DNA from: Balneolia bacterium
GTDB lineage: Bacteria > Bacteroidota > Rhodothermia > Balneolales > Cyclonatronaceae
Direction: 5' to 3'
Length of the DNA: 64,000 bases
Assembly (NCBI GenBank): GCA_022565795.1
Contig: JAIUMA010000010.1
Location: forward strand, 18,843 to 82,842
Positions 18,437 through 27,016 of the stretch are shown here, piece after piece. Numbering within the stretch: position 1 is the first letter of the stretch; each line of letters starts with the position of its first letter. The position numbers were made by a program, and so were the translations under genes. A model generated the notes under the pieces. The model ran no database searches, was not told the origin of the DNA, and was given only the letters and a program-made list of their open reading frames with translations.

Positions 18437-19267
18437 ATGGGCAAAGTGATTTCCATTGCCAACCAAAAAGGCGGCGTTGGAAAAACCACAACATCAATCA
18501 ATCTGGCAGCCAGCCTCGCGGCTATAGAGCACAGCACGCTGCTTATTGATATTGATCCGCAGAATAACTCTACTAGCGGTCTTGGCATCGAATCCAAGTC
18601 TGTTCAGGGCTCTGTATACGAGCTTCTTGTAGATGATATGCCGGTAGATGATGTAATTATGAAGACCGAACTTCCCCATCTGGACGTTGTTCCCAGCCAT
18701 ATCAATCTGGTGGGTGCGGAAATAGAAATTATTGACCGGGCAAATCGCGAGCGCATACTCGAAAAAGCTATCACAAAAATACGCGACAAGTATGACTTCG
18801 TGATTATCGACTGCCCCCCTTCCCTTGGCCTGCTCACCATCAACGCACTTACGGCTTCCGATTCCGTGCTGATTCCCGTTCAGTGCGAGTACTTTGCGCT
18901 GGAGGGTCTTGGTCAGCTGCTCAACACGATCAAAATTGTACGTCAGCACCTCAATCGCGAGCTTGAAATCGAAGGTGTAGCCCTTACCATGTACGATATA
19001 CGTACCAGACTCTCCGCTCAGGTGGCTGAAGAGGTGAAACGCTACTTCGGAGACAAAGTCTTTGAATCTCTTATCGCACGAAATGTAAGACTGGCGGAAT
19101 CCCCGAGCTTTGGCAAGCCCGCCCTGCTTTATGACTCCATGAGTACAGGCTCACAGAATTATCTGTCTCTGGCACGGGAAATCATCATACGAAACAAAGA
19201 ACTTTATAAGCATAGTCCGATTTTCGAATCTGATGCCGAAGGCGTAAGCCCGTCTTCGAACGACTAA
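18437..19267 (+). CDS. parA: chromosome partitioning ATPase ParA (Soj)
   Basis: The 276-residue protein carries the deviant Walker A motif KGGVGKTT (11-18) with its signature Lys, the Walker A' IDIDPQNN segment, Walker B (VIIDCPPSLG, about 122-131) and the ParA/MinD fold throughout (PVQCEYFALEGLGQL). It lacks the N-terminal HTH of plasmid ParA proteins, so it is a chromosomal Soj type. It binds the nucleoid in its ATP form and pulls ParB-parS complexes towards the cell poles. parB follows after 15 bases in the same operon. Confidence 0.96.
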   Translation: MGKVISIANQKGGVGKTTTSINLAASLAAIEHSTLLIDIDPQNNSTSGLGIESKSVQGSVYELLVDDMPVDDVIMKTELPHLDVVPSHINLVGAEIEIIDRANRERILEKAITKIRDKYDFVIIDCPPSLGLLTINALTASDSVLIPVQCEYFALEGLGQLLNTIKIVRQHLNRELEIEGVALTMYDIRTRLSAQVAEEVKRYFGDKVFESLIARNVRLAESPSFGKPALLYDSMSTGSQNYLSLAREIIIRNKELYKHSPIFESDAEGVSPSSND

Positions 19268-19282
19268 ACCTTTCCCATTTCC

Positions 19283-20212
19283 ATGGCAAAAAAAGTATTA
19301 GGAAGAGGCCTTGGCGCCTACTTCCCGAATCTCGACGAAGACTCCGATAAAGAACAAAAAGAATCCGGCAAATCCGCTGATGGCGACGCAACAGGTACCG
19401 TTCGCGACAGAGTGAACGTAATCCTGCACGTGCCGGTCGAGTCGATTCGCATGAATCCGCATCAGCCGCGTACTGAGTTCGATACCTTTCGTCTTCAGGA
19501 GCTTTCAGACTCTATTAAGCAACACGGGCTCATACAACCAATTACGGTTCGCCATCTTGGCCAGGAGCGCTATGAGCTGATTTCCGGCGAGCGCCGCCTT
19601 CGCGCTACTCGTATGGCTGGCATCAAGACCATCCCGGCTTTTATACGTGAAGCCAATGATGAGCAAATGATTACCTTCGCCATCATTGAAAACATACAGC
19701 GCGAGCAGCTAAACCCTATTGAGGTAGCGCTCGGTTATCAGCGCCTGATCGACGAATGTAACCTCAAACAGGAAGAAGTCGCTCAAAAAGTAGGACGTAA
19801 CAGGACCACGGTTACAAACTCCCTGAGGCTTCTCAACCTTCCGGCTGCTATTCAGCAAGGGCTGAAGACCGGCAAAATCAGTGCCGGCCATGCCCGAACG
19901 CTGGTAAGCGTGGAAGATGAAGAAAAGCAGGAAGAGCTCTATAACAAGACTATCGAAAATGAGTTATCGGTCCGCCAGCTTGAGGATTTGGTCCGCCTGA
20001 TTGGCAAGCCAAAGAAAGGCAAAGCTAAGAAGTCCTCAGCTGCTACGCCTCAGGGTATAGAGTATCGAGAAATTACAAACAGGCTGCGCCGCACGCTGGC
20101 AACTAAGGTGAATATTCGCAAGAAAGCCAAAGGAGGCGAAATCAAAATCGAGTACTATTCTGATGATGAACTCGAGCGGCTGCTTTCCCTTTTCGACGGC
20201 ATCAGGCAGTAA
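19283..20212 (+). CDS. parB: chromosome partitioning protein ParB (Spo0J)
   Basis: The 309-residue protein has the ParB N-terminal nuclease/CTPase-fold domain (about 45-135) with the box II motif GERRLRA (102-108) that binds CTP, a central helix-turn-helix for parS (about 155-185, EEVAQKVGRNRTTVTNSLRL) and a C-terminal dimerisation region. It loads at parS as a sliding clamp and recruits ParA and condensin. I looked for a parS 16-mer (TGTTTCACGTGAAACA or close) in the window and saw none. It is co-transcribed with parA; the next gene starts 20 bases later. Confidence 0.96.
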   Translation: MAKKVLGRGLGAYFPNLDEDSDKEQKESGKSADGDATGTVRDRVNVILHVPVESIRMNPHQPRTEFDTFRLQELSDSIKQHGLIQPITVRHLGQERYELISGERRLRATRMAGIKTIPAFIREANDEQMITFAIIENIQREQLNPIEVALGYQRLIDECNLKQEEVAQKVGRNRTTVTNSLRLLNLPAAIQQGLKTGKISAGHARTLVSVEDEEKQEELYNKTIENELSVRQLEDLVRLIGKPKKGKAKKSSAATPQGIEYREITNRLRRTLATKVNIRKKAKGGEIKIEYYSDDELERLLSLFDGIRQ

Positions 20213-20232
20213 CGGCTTAAAGCCCACCGTTT

Positions 20233-20994
20233 ATGGAATCCAACTCTTTCGGGCATAGCATCCGCATTTTTCATCCGCTGTTTTTTTCGGTAATGCTGGT
20301 GCTGTGCTTCTCCGGATTGAATGCTTCAGCGCAGGCAAATTCGGGGAACGGATTTCATTTACAGCAGCTAAAGGCACACGATTACCAATTCAGTTTTAAC
20401 GCTGGCAGCGAAATAAGGACTGACTTCAGACCTGTATCAAAGCCACTGCATGAGAGCCGTACAGACGTTACCTTTGCGCTTAAAGCCGATGCGCTGGAGT
20501 CCGCTGAACGAGATACGGTTCCGCTTCCCCGCGACGTGATGTTCCGCTCCCTTATCCTGCCAGGCTGGGGCCAGTACACTAATCGTCAGTCGTGGAAAAT
20601 TCCACTCGTTTATGCTCTGATAGGCGGCGTAGCTTATTATTCCTATTATGCCGATACCCGATACAGAGGCTACAGGGCTGCATTTTACAACTCAAATCCG
20701 GAAAATACCGACTTTCGCTTTGGCGGTACGCCTTCATGGATCGATCCGAACGCCTCGCCAGATTTTCTGCGTGAATCACGCAATTTCTTCCGGAACCGCC
20801 GGGACTTCCTCATCATAGCAACTGTGCTATCCTACGGGCTGAACGTGCTCGATGCCTATGTCTTTGCCCATATGCGCGATTTCGATGTTAGCGACGATCT
20901 CTCGAGCCGTAGTTTTGAAATCGGTTCTTCAGCGTTTACCGCTTCGGCCGGCAGCGCTCCTGTTCCACTTGTATCCCTCAATCTCCGTTTCTGA
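20233..20994 (+). CDS. DUF5683-domain membrane protein
   Basis: The 253-residue protein has an N-terminal signal peptide or membrane anchor (about 14-38, ending NASAQA) and a DUF5683 core at about 95-210. The core includes the family motif RSLILPGWGQYTN, a hydrophobic helix (VYALIGGVAYYSYYADTRYRGY) and a second hydrophobic helix (LIIATVLSYGLNVLDAYVFAHM). Its function is not known. In Bacteroidota relatives a DUF5683 gene commonly follows parA-parB, as here with a 20-base gap, which suggests a link to chromosome positioning or the cell envelope (inference). Confidence 0.85.
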   Translation: MESNSFGHSIRIFHPLFFSVMLVLCFSGLNASAQANSGNGFHLQQLKAHDYQFSFNAGSEIRTDFRPVSKPLHESRTDVTFALKADALESAERDTVPLPRDVMFRSLILPGWGQYTNRQSWKIPLVYALIGGVAYYSYYADTRYRGYRAAFYNSNPENTDFRFGGTPSWIDPNASPDFLRESRNFFRNRRDFLIIATVLSYGLNVLDAYVFAHMRDFDVSDDLSSRSFEIGSSAFTASAGSAPVPLVSLNLRF

Positions 20995-21044
20995 TTTTTT
21001 GCAGGTCCGGATGCCATCACCCTATACAACCTTTTCCGACAAAT

Positions 21045-21740
21045 ATGACTCCAAAAGATAACGCACCGATTCCCGACAAATATTCAACTAACCTCAGAAA
21101 CGACGTCTGGAGTATCTTCAAGGTGATGGGTGAATTTGTTGAGGGCTACGAAAAGATGTTTGAAATCGGGCCCTGCGTTTCCGTTTTCGGATCCGCCCGT
21201 ATAGATGAAAACAGCCCCTACTACAAAATGACTGTCGAAATGTCTCAGCGGCTGACCGATGTCGGTTTTGGCGTTATTACAGGTGGCGGACCCGGCCTTA
21301 TGGAAGCGGCCAATCGAGGTGCTCAACAAGGAAACGGCAAATCGGTAGGACTCACGATTCGGTTGCCGTTTGAAGCCGGTGCCAACGAATTTGTTGATAA
21401 GCAGCATCATATTGACTTCAACTACTTCTTCGCCCGTAAGGTGATGTTTGTGAAGTACGCTCAGGGCTTCGTGGTTTTTCCCGGCGGTTTTGGCACCCTC
21501 GATGAGTTCTTCGAAAGCCTCACGCTTATGCAAACCGAAAAAATTGACCGGTTTCCGGTTGTGCTTATGGGCACAGAATACTGGCAGGGACTGGTCGACT
21601 GGATTCGGGACACGATGCTTGCATCAGGGGCCATCAGCGATAAAGATATGGACCTTTTCCTGCTTACAGACAGCATAGACGACGCTATCAATTATCTCAC
21701 TGATTTTTACAAAGTTCACAAAATCGCCCCCAATTTTTGA
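21045..21740 (+). CDS. LOG-family protein (TIGR00730; nucleotide phosphoribohydrolase type)
   Basis: The 231-residue Rossmann-fold protein carries the two family signatures, GGGPGLMEAANRG and PGGFGTLDE(F)FE, which form the active site of LONELY GUY enzymes. These hydrolyse cytokinin-type nucleoside 5'-monophosphates, and more generally AMP-like nucleotides, to free base and ribose 5-phosphate. Older annotations call the family lysine decarboxylases, which is wrong. An N-terminal extension of about 40 residues precedes the core, and the physiological substrate in bacteria is unclear. The start at 21045 lies 50 bases after the DUF5683 gene, so it may be the last gene of the par operon. Confidence 0.88.
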   Translation: MTPKDNAPIPDKYSTNLRNDVWSIFKVMGEFVEGYEKMFEIGPCVSVFGSARIDENSPYYKMTVEMSQRLTDVGFGVITGGGPGLMEAANRGAQQGNGKSVGLTIRLPFEAGANEFVDKQHHIDFNYFFARKVMFVKYAQGFVVFPGGFGTLDEFFESLTLMQTEKIDRFPVVLMGTEYWQGLVDWIRDTMLASGAISDKDMDLFLLTDSIDDAINYLTDFYKVHKIAPNF

Positions 21741-21860
21741 TATCGACTTCAAATTAAATTATATTCGCAACGCTTCAGTTTTCGTCAGATATACTATCTG
21801 AAACAATCTGCTCGTTAAACTTCTGAATACTTTTACACACCGTAACCAACCAAGCTACTT

Positions 21861-22844
21861 ATGTCTCAGGTTAAATTTTTTCTCTCTTCGCTGTTTGTTG
21901 CAGCGCTGCTCTTTTCGAGCCTTGATTATGCTGAGGCTCAATCCAGAGCCGAAGCCGTAGACTCCTTTAATGAAGCCCAGGACCTTCTGCGTGCAAACAA
22001 CTTTGCAGAAGCTCTCGTTAAGTTCCAGGAGACCCGCTCTATCGCGCAGGCCGCCGGCGAAGATGCCGATGACATTCGCGAGCGTGCAGAAAACCAAATC
22101 CCCGGCGTGCAGGTACAGATTGCCCGTGCTGCCTACCAGGCACGTGAATTCGAGAGAGCTATAGATGAGTTCGACAAAGCCGCTGAACTGGCCGATGAAC
22201 TTGGAAACTCTCAGGTGGCCCAGCAGGTACGTAATAACACGCTGGTTGTGTTATTACAGTGGGGTAACACAGAGTACAACAATAATAATAATGACAGAGC
22301 CGAGCAGATTTATCGTATGGCTCTGGAAAGAAACGAGAACTATCCGAATCCGTACTACCAGCTCGGCCTTATTGAGCGTCGCCGCGGTAATTTGGACCAG
22401 GCGCTTGAGTACTTTGATACAGCCATCAATTTGGCACTTTCACAAAATCGCCAAAACGTTGCAGAGAGTGCAGAAGGTGCGGCTCGCGACTTCCTTACTT
22501 TCCAAGGTGCATCACAAATTGAAGAAGGGAATTATCGCCGTGCCATCCAGCTGCTTACACGTTCGCTGGAGTATGATACAAATCACGCCGAAACTTACTA
22601 CCGTCTTTCCGAGGCGCATAACCTGCTCGGCAACTGGTCTGATGCTGTAAGTAACGCTAACAGGGCTCTTGAGCTTGAGCAGGGCGGACAGTCAGCACGT
22701 GCAAAAATCTACTTCGAGCTTGGCACGGCCTACATGAATCAAAACAACGAATCACAGGCTTGCAGCGCGTTCAGAAGCGCATCGGTTGGTAACTTCCGAG
22801 CAGCGGCAGAACACCATCTCGAACACGACCTGAACTGCCCGTAA
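21861..22844 (+). CDS. secreted tetratricopeptide repeat protein
   Basis: The 327-residue protein starts with a signal peptide (about 1-27, ending YAEAQ). It is built almost entirely from helical TPR-like units: A-E-A-x-x-x-F-x-x-A patterns recur at about 30-65, 85-120, 128-160, 163-200, 220-255 and 258-300. It most likely works as a periplasmic or outer-membrane scaffold for other proteins. A run of five Asn codons (around 22278-22292) sits in the loop between two repeats. It is monocistronic, with a very strong terminator downstream. Confidence 0.8.
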   Translation: MSQVKFFLSSLFVAALLFSSLDYAEAQSRAEAVDSFNEAQDLLRANNFAEALVKFQETRSIAQAAGEDADDIRERAENQIPGVQVQIARAAYQAREFERAIDEFDKAAELADELGNSQVAQQVRNNTLVVLLQWGNTEYNNNNNDRAEQIYRMALERNENYPNPYYQLGLIERRRGNLDQALEYFDTAINLALSQNRQNVAESAEGAARDFLTFQGASQIEEGNYRRAIQLLTRSLEYDTNHAETYYRLSEAHNLLGNWSDAVSNANRALELEQGGQSARAKIYFELGTAYMNQNNESQACSAFRSASVGNFRAAAEHHLEHDLNCP

Positions 22845-22868
22845 TCTTACGATTGTACAGTTTTTATA

Positions 22869-22905
22869 AAGGCTTCCCGTCATAGCGACGGGAAGCCTTT
22901 TTTTG
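22869..22905 (+). terminator. rho-independent terminator after the TPR gene
   Basis: A perfect 13-bp stem (AAGGCTTCCCGTC at 22869-22881, GACGGGAAGCCTT at 22887-22899) with a five-base loop is followed by T's. It is one of the strongest hairpins in the window. Confidence 0.95.
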
Positions 22906-23036
22906 TTTGGGGTGATGGCTTCCAAAGGTAATGAAAGACGGGGATTCGTTAAGCCCTTCATCAGATTTTTAAGTATCTTTGCCACAGTTCTAAACAGCCC
23001 GGATTAAATCATATTATTAACAAAAAAACCGACCTA

Positions 23037-25034
23037 ATGTCATTATCACTTGAACAGCGTTGTGTGCATACCATCCGTACACTTTCGATGGATGCGGTTC
23101 AAAAAGCGAACTCAGGACACCCCGGCATGCCTATGGGTATGGCCGATGTTGCTTATGTATTATGGACAGAATTTCTGAAGCACAATCCAAAGAACCCGAA
23201 ATGGGACAACCGTGATCGCTTTGTGCTTTCCGCAGGTCACGGCTCCATGCTGTTGTATAGCCTTCTACACCTAACGGGCTACGACCTGAGCATGGAGGAA
23301 ATCAAAAACTTCCGTCAGTGGGGCAGCATCACTCCCGGTCACCCGGAAGTGGGAATCACTCCTGGCGTAGAAACCACAACCGGTCCCCTAGGTCAAGGAT
23401 TTGCTAATGGAATCGGCATGGCGCTCGCTGAGGCACACCTTGGTGCGCGCTTTAACAAAGGCGATCAGAATATCATCGACCACTACACCTACGCAATTGT
23501 AAGTGACGGCGACCTGATGGAAGGCGTTACCCAGGAGGCCGCATCACTTGCCGGCCACCTGAAGCTCGGCAAGCTCATCTATTATTATGATGACAACAAG
23601 ATAACCATTGACGGCTCCACTGATCTTGCGTTCACGGAAGACGTGCAAAAACGCTTTGAAGCCTATGGCTGGCACTGTATTCCTATCGACGGTCACGACC
23701 GCGATGCCATCAGAAAAGCGACTAAAGAGGCGCAGTCAGTAACCGATAAGCCATCGCTTATACTTTGCCGCACCCACATCGGTTTCGGAAGCCCGAACAA
23801 GCAGGATACCGCGGGCAGCCACGGCTCTCCGCTGGGCGATGATGAAATCAACCTTACCAAAAAGGAATACGGCGTTGACCCGGAGAAGACCTTCCACATT
23901 GATGATGATGTCCTCGATTTCTACCGCAAGGCTGTAGACAAAGGCGCTGAAGCCGAAGCAGCCTGGAACAAAAAGCTTGATGCTTACAAGAGCTCAAACG
24001 CCGATCTGGCCGAGGAGTATACCTCAATAATGAGCGGCGGCATTCCCAAGAGCTGGAATGAAGTGCTTCCAGTATTCGACGCTGATGCAAAAGGCATGGC
24101 TACGCGCAAAGCTTCCGGACTCGTGCTGGATGCCATCACCGAAAAAATCCCTGCACTTCTCGGCGGATCGGCTGACCTGACCGGCAGTAACCTGACTAAG
24201 GCGCAATCGGCTTCCATTCTGCAGGCCGACAACTATGGCGGAACCTATATCCACTACGGTATTCGCGAGCACGCCATGGGCGCTATGATGAACGGTATGG
24301 CGCTGCACGGCGGAGTGATTCCGTTTGGCGGCACCTTCCTGGTATTTTCCGACTATTGCCGTCCGACCATTCGTCTGGCCGGCCTTTCGCACATCCCGTC
24401 TGTTTTCGTATTTACCCACGACAGCATCGGACTGGGTGAAGACGGACCTACGCACCAGCCCGTAGAGCATCTGGCCGCGCTTCGCTCCATGATCAACGTG
24501 AAGGTACTTCGTCCGGCTGATGCCAACGAAACCGCTTACGCATGGCGTGCAGCCATCGAAAACAACAAAGGTCCAAGCTGCCTGGTGCTCACCCGTCAGA
24601 ATCTACCAACGCTGGACCGTACAAAATATGCTTCTGCTGAAGGCACGCTCAAAGGAGCCTACACCCTCAACCCAAACGACAAGGACCCGAAGGCGATCAT
24701 TATGTCGACCGGATCCGAGGTTGAGATTGCCCTGAAAGCGCACGAAATGCTGAAAACCGAGGGAATCACAACCCGCGTGGTAAGTATGCCGAGTTTTGAG
24801 CTGTTCGAAGCCCAGGATGAAGCCTACCGCAACGAGGTGATGCCCAAAGCCATCAAAACCCGCGTTGCCGTTGAGGCCGCCGTTCCTATGGGATGGGAGC
24901 ACTACACCGGAAGCCGCGAGAACGTGGTAGGCATGACCTCCTACGGCGCCTCAGCACCGTTTGAGACCCTGTACGAGAACTTTGGCATCACCGCAGAAGC
25001 CGTTGCCAAAAAGGTGAAGGCGCAACTGGCCTGA
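23037..25034 (+). CDS. tkt: transketolase
   Basis: The 665-residue enzyme is full length. It contains the N-terminal thiamine diphosphate-binding domain (SGHPGMPMG, then the [13 protein letters not shown] metal/TPP motif at about 155-167), the central pyrimidine-binding domain (GIREHAMG with the catalytic Glu, [16 protein letters not shown]) and the C-terminal domain. It moves two-carbon ketol units in the pentose phosphate pathway and acts in the cytoplasm. It is monocistronic. Both the preceding and the following intergenic spaces carry terminators. Confidence 0.96.
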   Translation: MSLSLEQRCVHTIRTLSMDAVQKANSGHPGMPMGMADVAYVLWTEFLKHNPKNPKWDNRDRFVLSAGHGSMLLYSLLHLTGYDLSMEEIKNFRQWGSITPGHPEVGITPGVETTTGPLGQGFANGIGMALAEAHLGARFNKGDQNIIDHYTYAIVSDGDLMEGVTQEAASLAGHLKLGKLIYYYDDNKITIDGSTDLAFTEDVQKRFEAYGWHCIPIDGHDRDAIRKATKEAQSVTDKPSLILCRTHIGFGSPNKQDTAGSHGSPLGDDEINLTKKEYGVDPEKTFHIDDDVLDFYRKAVDKGAEAEAAWNKKLDAYKSSNADLAEEYTSIMSGGIPKSWNEVLPVFDADAKGMATRKASGLVLDAITEKIPALLGGSADLTGSNLTKAQSASILQADNYGGTYIHYGIREHAMGAMMNGMALHGGVIPFGGTFLVFSDYCRPTIRLAGLSHIPSVFVFTHDSIGLGEDGPTHQPVEHLAALRSMINVKVLRPADANETAYAWRAAIENNKGPSCLVLTRQNLPTLDRTKYASAEGTLKGAYTLNPNDKDPKAIIMSTGSEVEIALKAHEMLKTEGITTRVVSMPSFELFEAQDEAYRNEVMPKAIKTRVAVEAAVPMGWEHYTGSRENVVGMTSYGASAPFETLYENFGITAEAVAKKVKAQLA

Positions 25035-25074
25035 TCCGAAGCTCCGTTCAGAAAATAACGTTTAGTATATTTAT

Positions 25075-25116
25075 GGTGGGTGATGGCTTTAGGGTCGTCA
25101 TCCACCATTTTTTTTG
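25075..25116 (+). terminator. rho-independent terminator after tkt
   Basis: GGTGGGTGA (25075-25083) pairs with TCATCCACC (25098-25106) through nine pairs including one G-T wobble, followed by a run of T's. Confidence 0.8.
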
Positions 25117-25132
25117 ATTCGAATTGTGAAGG

Positions 25133-25211
25133 GAAACACTAAAGCACGAAAAATTAAAACCACTAAATTTTCCTTTTTAGTGGTGATTGGTGCTTTATTT
25201 TTTAGTGTTTC
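25133..25211. repeat. nested-hairpin repeat element, copy 1
   Basis: Outer arms GAAACACTAAA (25133-25143) and TTTAGTGTTTC (25201-25211) are perfect complements. Inside them AAAGCAC (25141-25147) pairs with GTGCTTT (25190-25196) and CCACTAAA (25160-25167) pairs with TTTAGTGG (25176-25183). A related element lies at 29294-29356. Confidence 0.65.
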
Positions 25212-25254
25212 TTTTTAATGCTTGAATTCCACCACAGCAACAAATCAGCCACGC

Positions 25255-25545
25255 ATGGACGACGACTATTTCGACAACGACGAAGCCCACGAGCTTCCCA
25301 TAAACGGGATTCTGGATCTGCACTTTTTTAAGCCCAAAGAGGTGAAGGATCTGGTGCCCGACTACATTGAGGCGTGCCTGGAGAAGGAAATCTATCAGCT
25401 TAGAATAATCCACGGCAAGGGAACCGGCACGCTGCGGCGGCTTGTGCACTCCATACTCGAAAAACACCCCGATGTGGAAGCCTACTACCTCGGCACCGGA
25501 ACCGGCAACTGGGGCGCTACGTCGGTGGATTTACGAAAAAGGTAA
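25255..25545 (+). CDS. stand-alone Smr-domain protein
   Basis: From the ATG at 25255 the protein is about 96 residues; a TTG start at 25222 would add 11. It is essentially one Smr domain: an LDLHFF (family LDLHG-like) motif near residue 20, the IIHGKGTGTLR loop and a C-terminal GNWGATSVDL segment. Smr domains act as nickases or RNA endonucleases, as in MutS2, or in ribosome rescue, but small isolated copies are mostly uncharacterised. The first motif has Phe where many members have Gly. It starts just after the hairpin repeat. Confidence 0.8.
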   Translation: MDDDYFDNDEAHELPINGILDLHFFKPKEVKDLVPDYIEACLEKEIYQLRIIHGKGTGTLRRLVHSILEKHPDVEAYYLGTGTGNWGATSVDLRKR

Positions 25546-25565
25546 CGAAGCTCATTACCCTTGAA

Positions 25566-25835
25566 CTAATGGTTGATCACAGCCAGGTTAGCCACGGCCA
25601 GGATCAGCCAGCCTACCGTAATGGTTGCCATCATCTGTTCGGTAGTCAGGGGTTTGCCGATAATCCGGTACACCAGCCAGGGAATTAAGGCCACGCCAAT
25701 GGCAAAAAGCAGATGTCCGGCAATGCTCTCAAACATCCCGGAGAAGGTGATTTCAAACGCAGTTACAGCCGACACTACGGCCGTCGCCACGATCAGCAAA
25801 ATCCACCAGATGATGTGATTGGTGATGAGTTTCAT
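25566..25835 (-). CDS. small three-helix membrane protein, unknown function
   Basis: The 89-residue protein has three hydrophobic helices, at about 8-26, 38-57 and 66-86. There is no known signature and I do not recognise the family. A GGGAGA sequence a few bases before the ATG at 25835 supports the start. It is tail-to-tail with the Smr gene, with a gap of about 20 bases. Confidence 0.6.
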   Translation of the reverse strand: MKLITNHIIWWILLIVATAVVSAVTAFEITFSGMFESIAGHLLFAIGVALIPWLVYRIIGKPLTTEQMMATITVGWLILAVANLAVINH

Positions 25836-26124
25836 AAGCTATCTCCCAAAATTGGATTATGATTTTCGCGTTGTTCCGGGACTATCTGTGATATACGGAG
25901 TGCAGGGGAGGAAGTTGGGATTGGCGAATTGCTAAGATCCGCGATATAACCTCATCTTTTTTACTAAAATGTACCGCATCTTAATTTACTCTACTTTGCA
26001 ACTTGAGGATGTCAACAACTTTCATTGTGAACTAATATTACTTAATTTGAGGATATTCGAACAGAGCTAAAAGCCTTTCCAAAATCCGAAAAGTGCTAGT
26101 TCTCAGAACAAACCATTTTGAGTT

Positions 26125-26334
26125 ATGAAAGAAGTAACCCTGAAAATACCCGATAAAAAGTTAGGTTTCTTCATGGAGCTCATCAATCAATTGGGCTTTG
26201 AAGTTATCGATGAAGTGGAGATACCCGAAGAGCATAAAGACATCGTCCGAAATCGCATCTTAACTGCTAAACCCGAAGATGCTGTTACATGGGAAGAAGC
26301 CCGGGAGAAGCTCGTATTTGAAGAAAAAGCATGA
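26125..26334 (+). CDS. putative antitoxin of a ParE-type toxin-antitoxin pair
   Basis: The 69-residue protein has a short beta-strand start (KEVTLKIPDKK) and an acidic, helical C-terminal part (EIPEEHKDIVRNRI, then TWEEAREKLVFEE). Antitoxins in this class commonly end in a flexible acidic region that wraps the toxin. The family is not one I can name. Its stop overlaps the toxin start in an ATGA junction, so translation is coupled. The assignment rests mainly on this pairing. Confidence 0.65.
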   Translation: MKEVTLKIPDKKLGFFMELINQLGFEVIDEVEIPEEHKDIVRNRILTAKPEDAVTWEEAREKLVFEEKA

Positions 26335-26636
26335 TAATGGCTTTTAGGATAGTTGTTGATCCAAGGGCAATTGATGATATCCAGCAGGCGATTGCTTTCC
26401 TGGATGAAAAACAACCAGGACTCGGTAAACGATTTGATGCTGAACTCAACAAGTTCGTGCTAAGGCTTGGAAAAAATCCGTTTTTCCGTATCAGATACGA
26501 CAGCGTCCGCTGTTTACCCCTACAGAAGTTTCCTTACATGATTCACTTTACTGTTGATGAAACTAAAAAACTTGTTACTATTCAAGCGATATTCCACACA
26601 TCAAGAGATCCTGAAAACTTGAAAAAGAGGTCTTAA
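26331..26636 (+). CDS. RelE/ParE-superfamily toxin
   Basis: The 101-residue protein has the RelE/ParE layout: an N-terminal strand (FRIVVDPRAIDDIQQAI), a helical region (PGLGKRFDAELNKFVLRLGKNP) and a C-terminal sheet (IRCLPLQ-like, KFPYMIHFTVDE, VTIQAIFHTSRDP). The F-P-Y-x-I-x-F pattern near residue 63 is characteristic of ParE-like proteins. ParE toxins poison gyrase while RelE-like ones cut mRNA; the target here cannot be read. An alternative start is the ATG at 26337. It forms an operon with the upstream antitoxin. Confidence 0.8.
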   Translation: MIMAFRIVVDPRAIDDIQQAIAFLDEKQPGLGKRFDAELNKFVLRLGKNPFFRIRYDSVRCLPLQKFPYMIHFTVDETKKLVTIQAIFHTSRDPENLKKRS

Positions 26637-26660
26637 TTAGACTTTCTAATTAGTTTTTAA
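26634..26660 (+). terminator. AT-rich terminator-like hairpin after the toxin gene
   Basis: TAATTAG (26634-26640) pairs with CTAATTA (26646-26652) and five T's follow shortly after. The left arm contains the toxin stop codon. Confidence 0.45.
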
Positions 26661-27016
26661 TAGCATTCGAATGACAATTCATGCATCCAGATGGTTAGAT
26701 ATTTCGGGTACCTGAATTAGGATTTTGTGGATTTAAGGATTGAAAGGATTCCTTGTTCATACGCAGGAAAAAGCTGGTTATCCAATATTTCAATTCCACC
26801 CCGGCCATCCTTGATGGTATTTACAATCTGGGTATCCTAATTCACGGACTATGCCCAAAACCCTGTATCCCACTCCCTCATCCATCAATTTCACCAATCT
26901 TTACATCATGAGTGATTCCCGCGCTTGAAAATTCGGACCGGAGCGGTTATTCTGTTTAACCAAACATATGGCGATTCATTTCGCTAAACCCAACGCTAAC
27001 AAGCTCCGACCGATCT
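26637..27016. other. 380-bp intergenic region with no supported gene
   Basis: Beyond the hairpin at its left edge this region holds no open reading frame long enough to support. On the minus strand, a stretch around 26719-26840 reads as an open, protein-like fragment (including DGRGGIEIL) without a start codon, which could be the remnant of a decayed gene. Confidence 0.4.

Noticed and set aside
18218..20300. parS site near parA/parB
   Set aside because: I searched for TGTTTCACGTGAAACA and close variants; only TGTTTCGAACA at 18396-18406 was noticed, which lacks the CACGTG centre.
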